Assembly: GCA_007922195.1 (NCBI GenBank) | Contig: ML682067.1 | Span: forward strand, 3,373,157-3,437,156 | From: Podocnemis expansa | Lineage: Eukaryota > Chordata > Testudines > Podocnemididae | Direction: 5' to 3' | Length of the DNA stretch: 64,000 bases | In this document: one piece after another, positions 1 to 10,700 of the stretch | How the letters are laid out: every line of letters begins with the position of its first letter | Numbering within the stretch: the stretch's first letter is position 1 | The notes under the pieces: generated by a model | The model's input: the letters and a program-made list of their open reading frames with translations, nothing else | What the model was told of the DNA's origin: nothing | Database searches by the model: none | Position numbers and translations under genes: made by a program

Positions 1-209
1 TCCAAACCCTCAGGTTACAGAGAGCCAGAGGAGATGGCACACTCTGGATGTGAAAAGAGCGCTCCTAACATACGTTGAGCACACACGTCCATTCCACAAG
101 ACCTCTTTGTGGCGGTTGCTGAACGCAAAAAGAGGTCTTCCAGTGTCCTCACAGTGCATTTCCAAATGGGTCGTAAACTGCATCAAAAGACTGCTACGGA
201 AGGTCAAAT

Positions 210-416
210 ATGCCCCTTCCTGGGACTGTTAGGTCTCATTCTACCAGAGCCCAAGCTTCATCAACGGCCTTCCTTGCCAAGGTCCTGATCCAAGAGATCT
301 GCAGGTCAGCTACATGGTCGTCAGTGCATACCTTCACAACGCACTATGCTATCGTCCAACAGGCTAGAAAGGATGCCGCGTTGGGCAGAGCTGTACTCAG
401 CATAGGCAGACAGTAA
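210..416 (+). pseudogene. DIRS tyrosine recombinase, C-terminal fragment
   Basis: This is the C-terminal end of a tyrosine recombinase, the enzyme DIRS-type elements use instead of a DDE integrase. The HxxR box (HSTR), the W of ATWSS and the catalytic-tyrosine context THYA occur in the expected order and spacing. The frame ends ARKDAALGRAVLSIGRQ before the internal complementary region, the normal order in these elements. The N-terminal part of the domain is not continuously open in the preceding 200 bp. The assignment rests on motif recognition. Confidence 0.75.
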
Positions 417-604
417 CTCCTCCCACCATCCTTGGGTATGGCTAGCAGTCACCTGTAACTGAATGATGTGAGCAGTGCTTGAAGAAGAATGGCGGGTTAC
501 TTACCGGTAACCATCCTTCTTTGAGATGGGCTGCTCACATACATTCAGGTCCCTCCTACCATCCCCACCTACAGAGTTGGTGAAGGTATAAGGGACTGGG
601 AGAT

Positions 605-1212
605 TGTAGGAGAAATTGTAACATGAAGTAGGCCTGACTCAAGATGGAGTTAGTTTGGACTGGAGGGTTATGGGAAAGACTCTGGGTTAGCTAAACATTA
701 AGTACTGAGACAACAGTAATTATACCATGTAAATGGTGAGGGGAACTAATATCCTTAGGAGGTAGACTTTACATGTGGATAGGATAGCGATAGATAGGAA
801 GTAAACATTGATAAGGGGGTGCTAATTAAACCAGTAATTGGTGTTAATAGAATAGGTAATTGAATATTGTTAGTAAATAGAAATGTTGTTAATTAAATCT
901 TGACTGTAGTAAATGAACACTGTTAATGAGTAGAGTTATGACATAACCCAAGGGGAATTTTCTTTGTCTCCAAGTCTGTAACTTAAGGTATAAAAGACCA
1001 CCTACCCTGGTGTTTGGGGCATTCTTTTTTTTCTTTTGCCCCTGATGCAGCTTGCTGTGTCAGGTTATTATTCAATTGAATAATAAACTTTGGGAACCAC
1101 ACCTCGTTCTCTGCTCATTGGAGTTTTGGCTGGGAATGGGTCTGCATCATTGGGGAGGCTCTGGTGTGCCTCTTTCTGAAGTTGAGAGCCAGAGTTAGAT
1201 TTTTCCCCCACA
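605..1212 (+). mobile_element. Solo LTR inside the DIRS copy
   Basis: The segment runs from TGTAGGAG to CCCCCACA (TG...CA ends). It has a TATA-like GGTATAAAAG at 987-996 and a polyadenylation signal (AATAAA) at about 1080. Its last 150 bp match, with few changes, the end of the related segment at 4177-4913 (shared CTCTGCTCATTGGAGT and GGTGTGCCTCTTTCTGAAG). DIRS sequence continues on both sides, so it is an insertion. No internal retroviral genes are present. I could not make a clean target duplication, so the left boundary is approximate. Confidence 0.75.
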
Positions 1213-3485
1213 AGGGTCAGGGTCATGGTCACTTATATAGCCGCAGTCGCGGCACAGAGGGGGCTGTGTGCCCTGGCCTGACAGGCTAAGGCTAAAGACT
1301 TTCCGAGCTACCATGCGCTGCGGCACATGGACATCTGTAACTGAGCGTATGTGAGCAGCCCATCTCAAAGGACAGTTACCGATAAGTAACCCTCCATTCC
1401 AGATACATGTTGGTATCCTCTGCTGCATTGCATCTTTGCTGCAACTGGGATATTTTAATTTCCTGCTGCTGTTACCACCAGCATTGAAATCTCTTGTGGA
1501 TAACATCCATATTAACACTTTCTTTGACAAACCTGGCTCCAAGAGTAGATGAACTCTGTTCAAACATGCAAGCCCAAAATTCCCATTAAAACTTAAGTAA
1601 CATAATTTTCAGTTTTAAGTTGTCTCCATAATCATCACATTTTTTTTAAGAAATAAACATGTAAAATTAATAGAATTGTATTTAATTTGGTTTCCTGAAC
1701 TGTTTTCACAAACATCATAGCCCGTATACACCTGCTTTTTCAAGAAATTTTTCATCAGATGTTCTGCGTAAAATAATTAACACCTTAGGTGCTCCCTGGT
1801 CCGCTAAAGGTTGAGAAACCCTTGCCAATAGAATCTAGGTCTCGTGGGCCAGCATGGAACAGTTAGTACCTTTCCAGCAACTCTTGACAGAGGTGGTATG
1901 GTGAGGTGTACACCCCACACAAAGTGTACAGTTAATGAGGGCCAGAAGAAGCCCATTAATTCTATATGCTGCATTGTCAGGAAACCAGAGCTTGAGAAAC
2001 ACTGATTGCAGATGAAGCCCAGCAAGAGAAGAACGAGGATAGCAAAATAAAACCAGGAAGTTAGAGATGGAAGATGCAGGGAGGATCTCTGCAATCACTC
2101 CTTAGAAAGAAAGGGAATTGGCCAGGGACAAGGAGATCGAAGGGGTCCTGCCTTGGCCAGGGATTTTGACAAGAGACTGAGAGGGGCAACACAGTCACAC
2201 GGAGCAGAGCTCCAGTCATAAAATTAGACTAGAGTTGGAGGGAGCCCAGAGAACGAACATGATCTGAGACTGAGCAAACCCAGGTTGCTAATCAGAGGGT
2301 CACTGGGCTAGAACACAGAGAAACAAGTGGGCCCACTTTCCCTACCAGCCACTGGCAAAATGGCAGAGAATCTGGACTTGGAATACAAGATTGCCTGAGA
2401 CAGCATAAAAAGAGCTTGTCCTGTGTGACTTTGTTACTCCAGAAGGTGAAGCTCTATACTGACCTAGCTAAAGGACTGAGTCACAAAGCTTGTGAAATGA
2501 AGAGAGATGACATGACAGCATAAGCAATGGGAAAAGCTAGTTCCCAGACCCAGCCATAAGGAGGTACACTTGCGGTGAGTGGAAATCCCATTACAGTAGG
2601 GAAGAGAGGAAGAGACTATGCAGAAATTGCTTCTCTGTGAAAACAGTGTTCAGAACTCATCTACCTTCCAGGCTTTTTTCTCCACAATTTAGAGCAGAAC
2701 AGAAGTTGCATCTTGCGGCTCGAGGCAAAAGGGATCCAACATGGAGAAAGTGCCCATCTGGATAACATGCTATTGGAATTCTGCTGATGCCAATCCAATT
2801 TGTTAGGTGATAGACTTCCTGCTGAGCCAGTCTGTCTAGCAATTATTCACTGAGAATATACCCTGCTTCAAATGTCATCCTTTTGATCTCTAACAACAAT
2901 AAAATGTTTTCTGCCTCAGCAAAGACCTCCAGAGGTGGTCTTATTTGTTTACTTAGGTGTTACAGCAGACATGCTTCTCATATGAAGGAGAATCTTCACT
3001 CTCTTAGCCTTCACAGTTTCTCTCTTTACCGTACTGTGCAGGGAGGAAGTTATCAATTGTAGAATGTATTCCCTGAATTTCAACAAATTAGGCTTTCCAG
3101 CTCATCTGTGCCTTTCTGCAGCCACTGAAAACATTATAACCTGGCTCCTATAGAGAAAAATGACTGTTAAGAATGATTAAAGGAGGACAACCCAGGTCAT
3201 GAGTGTGATATCACGGCAAGGCTTAATGGCTAACCATTTCCCAACAATCTGATTCTAACAGTTTTATATATAATGATGGTCAATCTAAAGATCAGAGACC
3301 AGAAAAGTCGCACTCCATTTCTTCCAAAAAAGCACTTCAGTGAGCTCCTGAAGACTTGAATGCAAATGGCTGACATTACTCCACTTTTAATTTCAGATAT
3401 TTCCTTTGCTTTTAATATTACTAGCAAGTGAAAAATTCTCAAAGAAATATAAGAGATATCGTTATAGTCTAGGAGATTTAACAGA

Positions 3486-3640
3486 AGACTGGAAACCTGC
3501 CTGTGCTCTGGGGAAAAGTCATTTTACTTTCCCAGTCTCTAAAATGGGGATAAGCAATCCCTAGCCTATTTTACAGGGCTGCTGCTAAGATTAACCAATT
3601 CTTATAAGAACACCTACAATCATGAGCTAAATACATAACT
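3486..3640 (+). repeat. MIR-like SINE fragment
   Basis: The segment has the MIR order in sense orientation: a tRNA-related/core part around CTGTGCTCTGGGG, then a GTCATTTTACTT-CCCAGTCTC stretch, TAAAATGGGGATAA, and a GGGCTGCTGCTAAGATTAA segment. Divergence is high, as expected for an ancient family. It is intronic. Confidence 0.7.
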
Positions 3641-4176
3641 ATACTTCTGGGGGGAAGCTTCAACGCCTGTAATCCATGACAGAGCTTTGGGCAGCAGTCC
3701 TACGCATTCCCAAATTAATTCATTTTAGACAAAAGCAGAACAAAATGATTCTGTGCGTTATCTCAAAAGAAATTCATCTGTGAAGGATTATTTCAAACTA
3801 GATTGTAGAGGTTGGCTAAAACTGTCAAAGATAACACCAAAAATAGAATTCTGACTATTGTATACCAAGAATGGTGGCCTATAAAAAGCATCTCACAGAT
3901 AAAACCTACCTCATGTGAAGGAAAAAAAATTCTCCTCTTCAGGGTAAAACTGCGTGTGCTTTATCCTCCATCCCTGTTCGTGCCACTTAGGTTTCTTTCC
4001 TCCCTTCCTCCTGTAACCCTCACCCACTTCAGTCAACCCATCCATCCCACCCCATGAGTTTCTGTTTCCCCACTCTCCATCCCAACCTTTTCTCCTCAAC
4101 CACTCAATCTCATCAGGCTTCTTCCCCTCATAACACAAGTGTCCTATCCTAACAAAAAACTTCTCTAATTAACACC

Positions 4177-4913
4177 TGTAAAGGAAGTTTAAAGATGGAG
4201 TAAGTTTGGTCTGGAAGTTCTGTGTCCGAGGCTCTGTGTTTGCTAAGACAACATTAATTACAGAATGTATATCAAGTCATAGATAGTCAGAGAAGCTAGT
4301 GGCTTAGATCGATAAGCTGGTAGACTGTTTCTATAGATAATAAGGGTGATCCACAAATTTAGATTATAAGACAATCCCTCCTGTCTGGACCCTGCTGGGA
4401 AGCTATCAACCTAGTCTGGTAAACAGGTTGACAGGGGCCAGGTAGCCGAGGGGTCACAGGAGTCTGGCCACTCTCATTGGTCAAGGACAGTATCTGTTAC
4501 CCAAATAAGCTGTAAACAACAACAGAGACGGGCTAACTATATGCTGCCTATTAAGTCTAATCTAATTATATAACCTGCATATTAAAAGCAGTAATACCAT
4601 GTACGGATTTTAGGCATGATGTAACTTGTTGTATTATGCATGAGCTTGTTGCATTATGTATATTGTATTTTGCATGTTAGAAGGTATATGTGACCAGTAA
4701 CCCCTATACTAGTGGTTCTTGCTCAGAGAGGCTAGCTTCTCTTTGCTTCCCTCTGATGCAGTTCCTTTTATTATTCAGCTGAATAATAAACTCTGAACCA
4801 CAGCTCATTCTCTGCTCATTGGAGTCTCGGCTGGGAATGGGTCTGCTTCATTGGGAAGGCTCTGGTGTGCCTCTTTCTGAAGTTGAGGGCCAGGGTTAGA
4901 TTTTTCCCCCACA
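4177..4913 (+). mobile_element. Second solo LTR of the same family
   Basis: It starts TGTAAAGGAAG and ends TTTTTCCCCCACA, with AATAATAAAC as poly(A) signal near 4785. It shares its 3' 150 bp and many internal words (GTAAGTTTGGTCTGGA, GGAATGGGTCTGC) with the LTR at 605-1212. It is about 130 bp longer, mainly in the middle. No body of a retroelement lies between the two copies, only a MIR and unique sequence, so these are two separate solo LTRs rather than one provirus. Confidence 0.75.
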
Positions 4914-4959
4914 CACCCCATCTCTTTTGGCCCCTTCACCACTACATTCATTCAATGTG

Positions 4960-6230
4960 CAATCAACAATCACTACCTGAAGTTCCTCTGTCCCAGCTCC
5001 ATCCCTGGTCCCTTACAATGTAATGCCCTCATTCTATGTGCTATTGAAACTGAAATAAGAGTCACTAACAATCTCTCCCCAGCCAAAACTCAGAACCTCA
5101 CCTTCTTTTGCACCTTGGCTGCCTTTCACATGGTTGCTCAGAATTTCCTTTTTAAAATCTGGTCATTTGGCTTCTACTACTCTGTCAGTTCCTCCTCTTC
5201 TTCATACATCTTTGGTCACTTTACTATCTATTTCTATGGAAATCTCACAGCATTCTGTCCTTCGCCCATTCCTTTTCCCCCCTTTACACCTCTTCTCTAG
5301 CCAACCTCATTTTCTCAAACAGCTTCAGCTACTAAATAATGTGCTGACGACTCTCAAATCTGCCTTTTAAACTATCTGATTTTCAGGCCTGCATGACAGC
5401 CTGCCACTCTGACATCTCTTCCTGGCTGGCAATTCAAACTTAATATCCAGGCCATGCCAAAATGTTTCTCTTTTTTCCTCCATCTCTCTAAGTATCCAGT
5501 GAGAATTCATCTAAGCCCTCACTGCCTCTGGCCTCAACAACTACATACATGTCCTTGGGCCTTCAAGACACCCACTTCATTTTCCTTATGCCCATTTAAA
5601 ATGTTGTCATTCATATCATTTTCTTAGTTCATCATTCTGTCTTTGTCACTTCTGTCTTTGAGTGCTTCACTGGCTCCTCCTCCAGCAAATCAAATACAAG
5701 ATTCCGGGCTTCATCTTTAAGACTTTTCACAGCACACCTCCTCCTTGCATATTTGCTCTTGTCTCTTTTCTTTCCAATCCTTCCTACTTCCACTGAACCA
5801 GCAGTTCTTTGTCTATTTGGCTACTTCTCCCCAAGCACCACTGAGCTTTGTTCCATGCTGCCCCTTATATTTGGGATACCCTCCTCAAACTAATCCATGA
5901 GACCCTACTCTCTCCTCCAAGTCTGTCATTATGACCTATTTCTACCATGACTCCTGCTAACAATGGCTTCAAAGATGCCCTGTATGATTTCTGATGCTTA
6001 TCTTGTTTGGCCTATGTAAAACACGTTCTTATTAAGGTTTCCCTCAATCTCCTACCATCATTCTTTCAAATTGTTTGTTATTTCCACTTTGTAAGTCTTC
6101 TTTTATTTACATTGTATGATAAACTCTTCAAATTACAGAACGTCTTTTATTCTTTGTTGTATAATACCTAACAAGATGGGGCTCTGATTCCAGCTGAGGC
6201 CTCAAGAATTCTAGGTAAAGTGGGAGGTCT
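4960..6230 (+). mobile_element. L2-like non-LTR retrotransposon, decayed 3' part
   Basis: Broken frames on the plus strand give recognisable reverse-transcriptase blocks. Near 5240-5290 SQHSVLRPFLFPPL resembles the PQGSVLGPLLF block, and near 5340 CADDSQICL resembles the YADDTQIYL catalytic block (Tyr lost, Asp-Asp kept). Near 5670-5720 LHWLLLQQIKYKI resembles the LHWLPV.QRI.YKI C-terminal block. The last 120 bp resemble the common tail ending near CAAGATGGGGCTCTGAT. Several frameshifts and stops make it a dead copy, and the left limit is uncertain. Confidence 0.65.
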
Positions 6231-7598
6231 GTGCACAGAGAGCCTGTGGGGCTGACCTATTGTCTGTAGCTAACTTAATGCAAAAATAAGAACAGTGCTA
6301 TGACTAGTTTAGTTTAAATGCAAACAGCTCAATTCATGAACAAAGCCGGAATAAGCAGAGGTCTTAGCTAACTAGTCATCATTTGCCGGTTTCCAAAAAC
6401 AGGTGGGGGGGGGTAGGAATTATTTTTCGGATTACACATGCAAGATATAAAACCAAATATCCTGTAAAAGCACTTGCCTGTGGTGCTGAAGTGCTAAGCT
6501 GTAATTTATTTTGCAAATTTAGAAAACCTCTGGCGATTTCGCTGCAGACAAACTGTGTCAGTATTTTTCATAATTGAATTTTATATTCAAGGAAGAGGTT
6601 TGTTGCTAGGAAGATCGGGGTTGCTGGGCATCAGAGGAAAAGACTGGAAACAGTTGCTGAACCCAAGAGTTTTCCAACTGGCACTAGTAGATATTTAACC
6701 TGTTCCTTCTCACATTTCCCAGTGAAGTCAGGAACAAAATTCTCATTGACTCCTAAAGTGTTGTGGGCCCTCTGTTCAGAATGTATTGGCAGTAACAAAA
6801 GCAATCATTCAAAAAAATCATTCCAAGCACCTTTTTAAACCCTACATTTGTATTCAATGACAGTTCCCTTACCAAATGAGACAGCTTGCATTCTACAGAT
6901 TTCTTAGCACCTATATATTATCCTTAATAAAATCTTGCTTAAAATGTTCTTTGAAGCAACTACTTCCAGAGGTAGTTTCCTGAAATATTGCCTTTTAACA
7001 CCCTTTCACACAGACTGTGTAGAAGAACAGATTGAGGCTGGTAACAAGTAGAGTATTACTGTAACTACATATTAGCAACATTTGTTTTTTCCTAGAAATA
7101 ACTGCAAATTTTAACAGTAAGGGTAATTAAGCATTGGGACAAGTTAACAAGGGTTGTAATGGATTCTCCATGACTGGCCACTTCTAAATCAAGATTGGAT
7201 CCACCCCTCCCCCAAAAAAGATATGCTCTAAGTCAAGTAAGAATTAATTCATGGAAATGCCAACCTATGGTCTGTGATCTAATGTTTCTTTCATCAGGGA
7301 CAGGCAAGAAGCATAGAACTCCAACCGATTTCACCTCGAATTCTATGTACAGAAGCCTAACATAGACATTATAGAAGGTATGTAATTAACTGTAGAAATT
7401 GATATGGTGAAGACCAACAAGGTCATCCCATTCTTCTTTCTGCCATTGTCAGCTGGTTCCCTAGAATGCTATGTTGCCACTTCACACACCCGTTTTTAAA
7501 GTAATGGTTTCCTGCAACACCATGTCTTGTTTATATTTGGCCTTTGTACCACAGAAAAATGACACTTACTAAAACCTTATGTGTTGCATTCATTGCAA

Positions 7599-7619
7599 AG
7601 AAAGAAAGAAAGAAAGAAA
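7599..7619 (+). repeat. (GAAA)n microsatellite
   Basis: Five consecutive GAAA units lie directly beside the exon 7 donor on the intron side, only about 10 bp from the splice site. Length change here is worth noting for splicing, though the donor itself is intact. Confidence 0.9.
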
Positions 7620-7628
7620 ATCACTTAC

Positions 7629-7797
7629 TCTCCTAGCTTTGCCCAGATAGCCAGTGCTACCCTCAGTATAACTTCAGAACCTTCAAAGAACACTGAATCC
7701 CAGATCTTTAACACTGTATGATTAGGAAGGCAAGTAGCAAAAAGCGTCAGGAACCACTGCATTGTGAAGACATTTGTAAGCGGGGGTTCGTAGCCTC
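7629..7797 (-). CDS. TBC1D30: TBC1D30 coding exon 7
   Basis: The exon holds 169 nt. The first two bases complete a Gly codon, then it reads GYEPPLTNVFTMQWFLTLFA, TCLPNHTVLKIWDSVFFEGS and EVILRVALAIWAKLG. The last two bases (GA) start a codon completed in the next exon, outside the window. The donor is GA|GTAAGT. The segment with FLTLFA and IWDSVFFEG is the conserved C-terminal part of a TBC domain. I did not see the expected following exon anywhere in 1-7628, so intron 7 is at least 7.6 kb. Confidence 0.97.
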
Positions 7798-10700
7798 CTA
7801 AAATGGAAAAATTAATATAGCAAGTCACTCACAGTGCATTATTTCACAAAGTCAATTTATAATATGAGAACAGATGCAGTGCTACATTCTGAAGACTGAA
7901 AATAGTTCCAGTGCCTCTGGTGTTGCTCAGAGTTTTCCCAGTCTGGGACAGTCTACAAGGTTCTGAATAACAGCAGTGAAAAGTGACATGGTAGCGAGTT
8001 CACTTTATTGCAGCTTAGAAAAGCTGAGCAGCAGCAGAGGTGCTGGAGACTTCTGTACACTCTGGACACTGCTTAGTTATTACTCACTTCATTATTTGGA
8101 AGGATTTTTTTCTTTTTTTTTACCTGCAATGAAAACAACTAGGGTTTTTTAAAATGGAAGCTTAAATTCTGCAGAAGTTAATGGCAACTGCTCAAGAAAA
8201 CCTCCTACTTGCATTATGAAGTGTGGTTCTTCTAAGAACTGTCTATTGTATTAAAATCCTAGTGTCCTGACTTAGCTGAGACAGCTATAATGTATTTGGT
8301 TTTTCTTGAGGCTTGTTAATAATTCATGAAGGATTTAAGTCTTCAGTTTGGAATTCTGAAGTTTCACTTTCTTGTGCTCGGAGCACATTTCATGAATTTT
8401 GCTGGTGTGGAATGATTCGTAGGAAGTCAGTGAGGCTTCACATCATCCTCCAAAAGTACTTGATCACCAAGCCAGCAAACATGAACTAAACATGAACCTT
8501 TTGTTTATTGTTTTTTATATTATTCAAGCAGCCTGTCACAAGACTACCACATAAAAGACTCATTCTTTACAAGAGCCTTCATAATCTTCAGTTTTGGAAC
8601 TCAACGTCCATATGATCGCAGAATTTTAAAAAAACAGGTCTTGTTAAGGAAATAATGTTCTGAGGAATGTTGCCTTGGAGCTCAGAGTACAGAGATATTT
8701 TCAAATAACAAAGATCAGCCCTCACAGTCTAGGACATTTTGTACCCACTTGTTACCAGGCACCTAGCCAAAAAAGTAACAACCTGCCATTATGACCCACT
8801 GTCATGGAATCAGCTTTCCGACAAGAACACCACAATTCAAATAGAGATTCCACCAAGAAACGAGAACACATTGATGGCCATATAATTAGGCAGATAGCAT
8901 GGTACAGAGGGTTCCTGGAAGGTTATGTGATATAGCATAGTCACCCACATAATTTAGGACTATGCCCACCCAATTCTTCCCATAGCTACTTATGAGGCTA
9001 TAATATGTTCTTACTTGCTTCACTTGAGAGAGCTGTTGATTTAAGACATGGTCACCAGTATAAGAACTATCTCCTATCATGTTAACTATATTAATCAATT
9101 AGTCCAAGATCAATTGCATCCTTAGACAATTTAAAATAATATTCTATTGTACTCAAAGCTACAATATATACATATTTAAATCACTGTTTTTAAAACTAAC
9201 GCTCACAAGAGCAAGAAAAATAATTCAACGCCATTTGTTGTGAACCCACCTTTGCTTTCCTTGTTTGCAGCTTTCTGAAGTGTATCCAAGTGCTGGGATA
9301 GTTCAGGAAGTTTCATCCTCAAAAGGTCTCGAAAAACAGCCATATCCACAGACAATGCACGAAGATTATTAACAAAATAGCTATCAGGCAGTACTTTATC
9401 AATTAGATAAATCATTATCTATAAGAAAATTAGAAAAAGATCAGTCATAATCATTTAGAACAGATAAGAAGAGAACAAATGATCTTCCAAGAACAGCAAA
9501 AACTCTTATTTTAAAATATTACCTGTACTACAATGCTCTATTCCACTGAGCTATAGCTTAAATACCACAGCAAGATGTGCACTAGCTGTTGGTGTTTAAA
9601 TCAATTTTTTAAAATGAAAGGCAGTATCACTTTAAGCATCTGTAGACATTCCAGGTGAGGAGCATGAGCAGGACTAGGTCCTAAGTGTCAACTGTTCAAC
9701 AGCAGTTTGCACTACTTATGGAGGAGTCTAAGTAACTTCAAAAAATAACAGGACAAAAAAGACTGAAATCAATCCATTAGAAGCCACACCACAGAATAAT
9801 GTAAGTATTACTCTGTTAAATAAAGACAATCTGCTATTACATGTGCTCATGTGGTGTTCTGAATTATTTAGCAATTTTTTTTATCCATTGACCCTGTGCT
9901 TTTAAAAGTCACAAGTGGTAGACTTGCTATCCAAATCAGCATCTAAATGACTAGCAGTATATGTGATAGGTTTCCTTAGAAAGAATCTTCATGCATTTCA
10001 GTTGGTGTGATCCGTTATTGTACATTCCATTGCAGCTTGTCATTTATACAAGGTAATAAACTGAAGAACGGAACAACAGACAGCTCAAAAATATATTTTA
10101 ATTCTAGAAAGAAGGCAATTATATTGACAGTAATTCACCAACTGAATGCAATAAAATATATAAGGTTCATAAAATGAGACAAATGATTGTTACTGTCTCA
10201 ATGGAAACTGCCTTGGGCAAGTATTAAAATGACTTGTACATTATCAAACTTTCCCTGCAATACACTTACAAGACATTTTTGCACTGAATGACTGTCTTAC
10301 TCTGCCTGTGACTTTTTAAGAATTTATTAGAAATGTTCACACATCTATGCATTTCATAGAATTAGCAGATAAAAGCATTATATACAAATAAGCGTGACTC
10401 ATTTATTTCTGTCTGCGTGATTTTCTCAAAACTACCTCTACTTTCTTTGCAATATAATAAAAAAATTCCATATTTCTCAAGATACAGTCATCAATCTTCT
10501 ATTAGCATTAGAATTATTTCCCCTCTTGTGAAAAAAAATTGTGCTTTATTTCTTTATCCTGTTCCCAAATCTTTGGAACAAGGTAATCTAATAATATTAA
10601 TAAGGGCTATAAATACCCTTGCAGTTCTGCTAATTTCTTACCACTTCAATGGTAAAGAACTATATTTAACAAAGCAATATACAAAATGGATTCTATTTCC

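Larger units (their letters stand above)
1..1391 (+). mobile_element. DIRS-type retrotransposon, 3' part, truncated at window edge and split by an LTR
   Basis: A reading frame at about 210-410 contains HSTRAQASS, then ICRSATWSSVHTFTTHYA. This is the C-terminal catalytic part of a DIRS-type tyrosine recombinase, with HxxR and the nucleophile-region HY visible. It is followed at about 440-560 by the internal complementary region and at about 1270-1391 by the right inverted terminus. A solo LTR occupies 605-1212 between them. Sequence before base 1 is missing. Upstream frames appear interrupted, so the copy is probably dead. It lies in TBC1D30 intron 7, opposite to the gene. Confidence 0.8.
1392..7598. 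other. Remaining intron 7 sequence
   Basis: Apart from the MIR, the second LTR and the L2-like LINE, I recognise nothing coding here. A CT-rich stretch at 3950-4140 is simple-composition DNA. The segments 1400-3480 and 6240-7590 are AT-rich with only short ORFs and may hold repeats too old to see by eye. Confidence 0.6.

Noticed and set aside
605..4913. One provirus bounded by the two LTRs
   Set aside because: DIRS and MIR sequence, but no gag/pol/env, lies between them, and the LTRs differ in length and internal sequence.
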